Shown here: positions 6,426 through 10,789 of the stretch, in pieces
Position numbering within the stretch: position 1 is the first letter of the stretch
Layout of the letters: every line of letters starts with the position of its first letter
NCBI GenBank assembly: GCA_001831055.1
Contig: MIDO01000119.1
Coordinates: 1 to 10,789 of the forward strand
Length of the DNA: 10,789 bases
Source of the DNA: Verrucomicrobia bacterium GWC2_42_7
GTDB taxonomy: Bacteria > Verrucomicrobiota > Verrucomicrobiia > Opitutales > GWC2-42-7-A
Direction of reading: 5' to 3'
Translations under genes and position numbers: made by a program
The notes under the pieces: generated by a model
The model's input: the letters and a program-made list of their open reading frames with translations, nothing else
What the model was told of the DNA's origin: nothing
Database searches by the model: none

Positions 6426-6438
6426 GTTAAATTCAAAC

Positions 6439-6514
6439 GGGGGAGTAGCTCAGTGGATAGAGCAGCGGTCTTCTAAACCGAAGGTCGAGAGTTCGAGTCT
6501 CTCCTTCCCCGCCA
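6439..6514 (+). tRNA. tRNA-Arg (anticodon UCU), CCA encoded
   Basis: 76 nt folding as a cloverleaf. The acceptor GGGGGAG (6439-6445) pairs with CTTCCCC (6504-6510). The D arm is GCTC-AGTGGATA-GAGC. The anticodon stem CGGT/ACCG has loop CTTCTAA, giving anticodon TCT at loop positions 34-36, which reads AGA/AGG arginine codons. The position 27-43 pair is a G-A mismatch. The T arm is GAGAG-TTCGAGT-CTCTC, the discriminator is G, and CCA is encoded at 6512-6514. It stands alone between the ribosomal-protein operon and the phosphodiesterase-like gene. No integrase or direct-repeat att site is seen beside it. Confidence 0.95.
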
Positions 6515-6836
6515 TTTTTAATGCTTTGGGAGCCATCGCGTGGAAGCCTTTTTTGAGAAACAGAGGAAGGTGGGCCCCAATAAAAACCCCTTTTCTTCAC
6601 AAAAACAAGAAAAGATATCTGTCGCAAGAGTAAGATCCTTAAGCCCTTCACGTTTTGAATCTTCCGCTAGACAAAAGCCAGAAAAGCAGATTGGCTCATA
6701 TAAAAAGCTGTTAACAATCTATGCAATAAAGGCATAAAGGCAACATTCTTTGCCCGAATTCGCAGCTCAATACACTCGAAACTTAAGATAACATATTTCA
6801 GCAGTGTCAATAGAAATTCAATTACTATAAGTATTT
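6515..6836. other. 322-nt intergenic region between tRNA-Arg and the exported hydrolase gene
   Basis: No credible gene. The 3' part (about 6751-6800; GAATTCGCAGCTCAATACAC then TCGAAACTTAAGAT) resembles the right part of the 127-bp element at 3717-3768 (GAATCCGTAGCCCAACACAC then TCGAAAACTTGAAAT). A faint left-arm match (ACGTTTTGAATCTTCCG, about 6648-6664) would give a decayed copy of similar total length. Motif promoter C then follows (6804-6831). No strong tRNA terminator is seen. Confidence 0.6.
6804..6831 (+). promoter_or_regulatory. Motif promoter C for the exported hydrolase gene, with palindromic spacer
   Basis: -35 GTGTCA (6804-6809), 16-nt spacer, -10 TATAAG (6826-6831), then 5 nt to the ATG at 6837. 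Positions 6810-6828 form a near-perfect 19-bp dyad, ATAG-a-AATT-c-AATT-a-CTAT (8 of 9 half-positions), placed between and into the promoter boxes where a repressor would block polymerase. The short distance to the ATG predicts a leaderless or very short leader. Confidence 0.6.
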
Positions 6837-7715
6837 ATGAGAGTTATACTTCTTATCCTTTTTCCTATAATTTTGTGGGCTCGAGATGTCCGTGTGGCAA
6901 GTTACAATGTTTGCAATTACTGTGCTTGCGATCGTTTCATTGAAAACAAATTTAGGGAAAACTTTCCTAAGCCCGAAGCTGAAAAAAAAATAGTGCAAGA
7001 TATTATTTGTTCGGCTGACCCGGACGTGATTGCTCTACAGGAAATAGGAACAAAGCCTTACTTGGAAGAACTACAGAAGGATTTGGAACGAAAAGGGAAA
7101 AAATATCCCTTTTTAGCTCTAATGGAGGGAGAAGATAAGGTCCGCCACTTAGCTATATTGTCCCGAATTCCAATAAAAAGCACACTGTGCCATTCTGACT
7201 TAAGTTTTAGTTACTTTAAAACGCAACAAAAGCTCAAAAGGGGGTTGCTAGAAGTGACCTTTGAGACAGAGGGAAAAGAATGGCACTTATTTGTTGTGCA
7301 TCTCAAAAGCCGGATATCAGAAAACAAAAAAGATCCGATTGCTACCGAATTCCGATCCAAAGAAGCGCAAGCCATTAGAGATCAAATAAAAAAACAAACC
7401 ATAAAAAATTCCCTATTCATGATTGCCGGTGATTTCAATGACACCAAACAAAGCCGGCCTCTGTATTCTCTTCTAAAAATCAATCAAAAGGAATTTTGCA
7501 AATCGATCAATACTTACGATTCCCGGGGGGAAACTTGGACTTATTTTTATGCAAGGGCAGACACTTATTCTAGAACAGATTACCTCCTGGTTTCAAATGA
7601 GATGCTACAACTATCAAAGGACAAAAAAGGCGTCATTGCTGACCCAGAGAATGCAACAAAGGGAAGTGACCATCGTTTAATTTACACGGATTTTTCGTTT
7701 CCTTCGAAAAAGTAA
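6837..7715 (+). CDS. Exported endonuclease/exonuclease/phosphatase-superfamily protein
   Basis: 292 residues. MRVILLILFPIILWA (1-15) is a short signal-peptide-like segment, so I infer action outside the cytoplasm. The EEP fold's catalytic set is complete: ASYN (N24), ALQE (E69), HLAILSR (104-110), VVHLKS (H155), GDFND (D199, N201), RTDYLLVS (D248) and SDH (D278, H279). The family hydrolyses phosphodiesters in a metal-dependent way, including DNases, sphingomyelinase-like enzymes and lipid or nucleotide phosphatases; the sequence does not tell which. Cysteines at 26, 29 and 31 (NVCNYCACD) are unusual near the first motif and might form a disulfide. There is no Shine-Dalgarno; promoter C lies 5 nt upstream of the start. 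The gene stands alone. Confidence 0.9.
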   Translation: MRVILLILFPIILWARDVRVASYNVCNYCACDRFIENKFRENFPKPEAEKKIVQDIICSADPDVIALQEIGTKPYLEELQKDLERKGKKYPFLALMEGEDKVRHLAILSRIPIKSTLCHSDLSFSYFKTQQKLKRGLLEVTFETEGKEWHLFVVHLKSRISENKKDPIATEFRSKEAQAIRDQIKKQTIKNSLFMIAGDFNDTKQSRPLYSLLKINQKEFCKSINTYDSRGETWTYFYARADTYSRTDYLLVSNEMLQLSKDKKGVIADPENATKGSDHRLIYTDFSFPSKK

Positions 7716-7732
7716 TTTTCGACCTTTGAGGA

Positions 7733-7793
7733 AGCCTATTTCCAGAAAAGGAGAAAATGTGCGCAACTAGTTTTTACAAAATTAATTACGCGT
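7733..7793 (-). repeat. Dispersed intergenic repeat, copy 5 (diverged, inverse orientation)
   Basis: On the minus strand the box reads TCTCCTTTTCTGGAAATAGG (about 7753-7734), close to CTCCTTTTCGGAAGGGG. On its other side is a decayed GCGC palindrome (7761-7793, GCGCAACTAGTTTTTAC then AAAATTAATTACGCG). The second arm of the palindrome, AATTAATTACGCG, is the complement of CGCGTAATTAATT in the 9.2 kb copy. The hairpin part is missing or unrecognisable. Confidence 0.5.
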
Positions 7794-7856
7794 AAATGCA
7801 ATCCATCATCTATTTTAAATTCAAAACTAACTTCTGTTGTAAAAATAAGGCTTTAG

Positions 7857-7875
7857 AAGGGTCCACCCTTTTTTT
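7857..7875 (+). terminator. Possible short intrinsic terminator after the exported hydrolase gene
   Basis: AAGGG-TCCA-CCCTT (7857-7870) is followed by a T-run to 7875. The stem is only 5 bp and lies about 140 nt after the stop codon at 7715, so it is a weak candidate. Confidence 0.3.
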
Positions 7876-7889
7876 CCAAAAAATCAGGA

Positions 7890-7918
7890 TTGAAAGGGAG
7901 GGAAAATAATGATTTAAA
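7890..7918 (+). promoter_or_regulatory. Possible gapA promoter
   Basis: TTGAAA (7890-7895), 17 nt, TTTAAA (7913-7918), giving a leader of about 43 nt to the gapA ATG at 7968. The -10 is a poor match. Another pair, TTGAAC (7939) and TAAAAT (7962), abuts the ATG and would start transcription inside the gene. Confidence 0.28.
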
Positions 7919-7964
7919 TGAAAGCCTTTCAGTAAACGTTGAACTACAAACCTCAAAAACATAA

Positions 7965-8990
<1,026 letters not shown>

Positions 8991-9053
8991 TCATTAGCTT
9001 CGAAATCTGCTTTGGACAACCCCAAAGCGTCAGAAAGCATTAGCTCTATTTTT

Positions 9054-9100
9054 CGCCTCAGTAGAATCGCTAGATTTGACTGAGGCGATATTTGTTTTTC
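9054..9100 (+). terminator. gapA: Intrinsic terminator of gapA
   Basis: The stem CGCCTCAGT (9054-9062) / ACTGAGGCG (9079-9087) has a 16-nt loop and is followed by ATATTTGTTTTTC. It lies about 60 nt after the gapA stop. The stem is perfect over 9 bp and GC-rich, so termination is likely. Confidence 0.72.
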
Positions 9101-9188
9101 TTGGAAAGCGCAAAAACCTGGACACTTCTAAAAACCCTATTTTTTGGAAAAAATGTTTTTTGAAAGAAAGGGTTGAGAGGGATCCCTC

Positions 9189-9287
9189 TGCGCGTAATTA
9201 ATTTTTAAAAAATTAGTTACGCGCATAAGCTCCTTTTCGGAAGGGGTTCGGGGAAACCCATTTTGGGAGACTATTGGTTTCCCCGAA
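9189..9287 (+). repeat. Dispersed intergenic repeat, copy 6 (complete reference copy)
   Basis: Part 1 is an AT-rich palindrome with GCGC ends (9189-9225; arms TGCGCGTAATTAATTTTT and AAAAAATTAGTTACGCGCA). Part 2 is CTCCTTTTCGGAAGGGG (9230-9246). Part 3 is the hairpin TTCGGGGAAACC (9247-9258) / GGTTTCCCCGAA (9276-9287) with loop CATTTTGGGAGACTATT. A short T-run follows (ATTTTTAG), so the copy could also act as a terminator. The parts are contiguous here, which makes this the copy against which the others are read. Confidence 0.75.
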
Positions 9288-9402
9288 ATTTTTAGAGCCT
9301 CCCTTTTCAACGTTTTTTCCGCGTAAAAAGAAAAGTTTTTCGCAAAAAACAAAGCCTTTTTTATCGACTAAAGGGGGATTTCGTACCATTTTTTATGGTT
9401 CA

Positions 9403-10789
9403 ATGAATAATACAGCAATTTCTCCTACAAGAGCGGAAGACTATGCTGAATGGTTTCAGCAGGTCATTAAGGCTGCCGATTTGGCTGAAAACTCACCTGT
9501 GCGTGGGTGCATGGTCATCAAACCTTGGGGATATGCCATTTGGGAAAATTTTCAAAAAATTCTTGATAAGAAATTCAAGGATACAGGGCATAAAAATGCC
9601 TATTTCCCTCTTTTTATTCCTCTAAGTTTTTTAGAGAAGGAAGCTCAGCATGTTGAGGGTTTTGCAAAAGAATGTGCGGTAGTAACGCATTCTCGCCTAC
9701 AGGCAGGGCCAGATGGAAAACTTCAGCCAGCATCTCCTCTCGAGGAACCGCTCATTGTTCGTCCAACGTCTGAGACCATTATTGGCGAGTCTTTTTCGAA
9801 ATGGGTTCAGTCCTATCGTGACCTTCCCTTGCTTATTAATCAGTGGGCGAATGTAGTCCGTTGGGAGATGCGTACGCGTATGTTCCTCCGTACCACAGAA
9901 TTCCTTTGGCAGGAAGGCCATACAGCTCACGCAACTAAAGAGGAAGCGTTGGAGGAAACCCGGCGTATGCTAGATATCTATGCAGAATTTGCAAAAAATT
10001 ACATGGCTATGCCTGTCATTAAGGGAGAAAAAACGGCTGGCGAACGTTTCCCGGGAGCAGAGTCCACTTTCTGTGTCGAGGCTATGATGCAAGACCGTAA
10101 AGCTCTTCAGGCCGGAACTTCCCACTTCCTTGGACAGAATTTTGCTCATTCAAGTAACATTAAGTTCATTGACGAGAAGGGCCAGGAAGCCTTTGCTTGG
10201 ACGACTTCTTGGGGTGTTTCCACTCGGTTAATTGGTGGTCTAATCATGACCCACTCCGATGACAATGGACTCATTCTCCCTCCAAAAATTGCTCCTTCAC
10301 ACATCGTAATTCTTCCTGTTGTACACAAAGAAGAAACCCGAACCCAAGTTCTAGATTACTGCCATTCCCTCAAACAGCAGTTGCAGTCCCAATTATTCGA
10401 CGGACAACCTGTTCAAGTTGAACTAGATGCGCGAGACATGCGTGGTGGAGATAAATCTTGGTATTGGATAAAAAAAGGAATCCCTCTTCGCGTTGAAGTC
10501 GGCCCCCGCGACATCGCTAACGATTCCGTCTTCGTCGCCCGCAGAGACCGAGACCTTTCGAAAGTTTCGCAAAAACGTTCGGAATTCGTGGCAACCATTG
10601 CTCAACAACTGCAATCCATTCAGGACAGCCTCTTCTCCCGCGCAGATTCTTTCCGCCTCCAAAATACCCACAAAATCGATTCAAAAGACGACTTCTACGC
10701 GTTTTTCTCCCCCCAAAATCCCGACAAACCGGAAATCCACGGCGGCTTTGCCCTATCCCACTGGAGCGGCGACCCGTCTGTCGAAGAAC
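9403..10789 (+). CDS. proS: Prolyl-tRNA synthetase, short eukaryote/archaea-like type; C-terminus cut by window edge
   Basis: Class II synthetase that charges tRNA-Pro. 462 codons are visible; the family is usually about 480-500 residues, so only the end of the C-terminal domain is missing. Motif 1 region: GYAIWENFQKILDKKFK and NAYFPLFIP. RPTSETII (about 120-127) and RTTEFLWQEGHTAH (about 163-176) are motif 2 and its neighbour. GGLIMTHSDDNGLILPPKIAP is motif 3. An anticodon-binding domain follows (IVILPVVHKEETRTQV; DMRGGDKSWYWIKKGIPLRV; EVGPRD). There is no inserted editing domain, as expected for this type. The ATG at 9403 gives MNNTAISPTRAEDYAEWFQQ, typical of the family. No close Shine-Dalgarno; a 3-codon ORF overlaps the start. 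Confidence 0.96.
   Translation, partial: MNNTAISPTRAEDYAEWFQQVIKAADLAENSPVRGCMVIKPWGYAIWENFQKILDKKFKDTGHKNAYFPLFIPLSFLEKEAQHVEGFAKECAVVTHSRLQAGPDGKLQPASPLEEPLIVRPTSETIIGESFSKWVQSYRDLPLLINQWANVVRWEMRTRMFLRTTEFLWQEGHTAHATKEEALEETRRMLDIYAEFAKNYMAMPVIKGEKTAGERFPGAESTFCVEAMMQDRKALQAGTSHFLGQNFAHSSNIKFIDEKGQEAFAWTTSWGVSTRLIGGLIMTHSDDNGLILPPKIAPSHIVILPVVHKEETRTQVLDYCHSLKQQLQSQLFDGQPVQVELDARDMRGGDKSWYWIKKGIPLRVEVGPRDIANDSVFVARRDRDLSKVSQKRSEFVATIAQQLQSIQDSLFSRADSFRLQNTHKIDSKDDFYAFFSPQNPDKPEIHGGFALSHWSGDPSVEE

Larger units (their letters stand above)
8991..9402. other. 412-nt intergenic region between gapA and proS
   Basis: It contains the gapA terminator (9054-9100), a 14-bp perfect palindrome AGAGGGATCCCTCT (9176-9189), repeat copy 6 (9189-9287), and an AT-rich stretch with AAAGGGGGA (9370-9378) ahead of proS. 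A 3-codon ORF, ATG GTT CAA TGA (9395-9406), overlaps the proS start. A weak promoter-like pair TTATCG-17-TACCAT lies at 9361-9389. No other gene is visible. Confidence 0.65.

Noticed and set aside
6439..6836. Integrated element at the tRNA-Arg gene
   Set aside because: No integrase, no duplicated tRNA 3' end and no foreign-looking genes follow within the window.
9370..9378. AAAGGGGGA as the proS Shine-Dalgarno
   Set aside because: It is about 24 nt from the proS ATG, too far for normal ribosome placement.

Overview
The window reads as ordinary chromosomal core sequence from an AT-rich bacterium of the PVC group. I favour Verrucomicrobiota, perhaps an Opitutae-like lineage. The grounds are the 41-residue L36 of the non-canonical type paired with an 83-residue type-B L31, a primary sigma factor with a long variable insert before region 2, a divergent DnaG, and a scarcity of Shine-Dalgarno sequences. 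This is recognition by eye, not a database match. No phage, plasmid, CRISPR or transposase gene is visible.

Layout: the left half is on the minus strand. A TPR/coiled-coil lipoprotein candidate (5340-3811) is followed by dnaG (3208-1337) and then rpoD (1066 to beyond the left edge), so the dnaG-rpoD order of the macromolecular-synthesis operon is kept. The right half is on the plus strand: rpmJ-rpmE2 (5774-6178), tRNA-Arg(UCU) (6439-6514), a secreted endonuclease/exonuclease/phosphatase-family protein (6837-7715), gapA (7968-8990) and proS (9403 to beyond the right edge). The two arms diverge from 5341-5773. Functionally these genes cover replication priming, transcription initiation, ribosome assembly, decoding and aminoacylation, and glycolysis, plus two envelope or exported proteins.

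The unusual content is between the genes. (1) A modular dispersed repeat occurs five or six times, always intergenic and in both orientations. It has three parts: a GCGC-ended AT-rich palindrome, a CTCCTTTTCGGAAGGGG box, and a GGGGAAACC...GGTTTCCCC hairpin. In the 3.6 kb copy, a 127-bp element with 28-bp imperfect terminal inverted repeats sits exactly between two of the parts. (2) A promoter-like motif, TTGTCA-16/17-TATAgt, with a conserved and partly palindromic spacer, stands before the TPR gene, before the exported phosphodiesterase-like gene and far upstream of dnaG. At the first two genes the start codon is only 5-6 nt past the -10 box, which suggests leaderless or nearly leaderless mRNAs and a shared regulator. 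(3) Three proteins that are often zinc-binding (DnaG, L36, L31) all lack most of the usual zinc ligands, and a 7-1-7 palindrome of Fur/Zur-like geometry overlaps the -35-like TTGACA before rpmJ-rpmE2.
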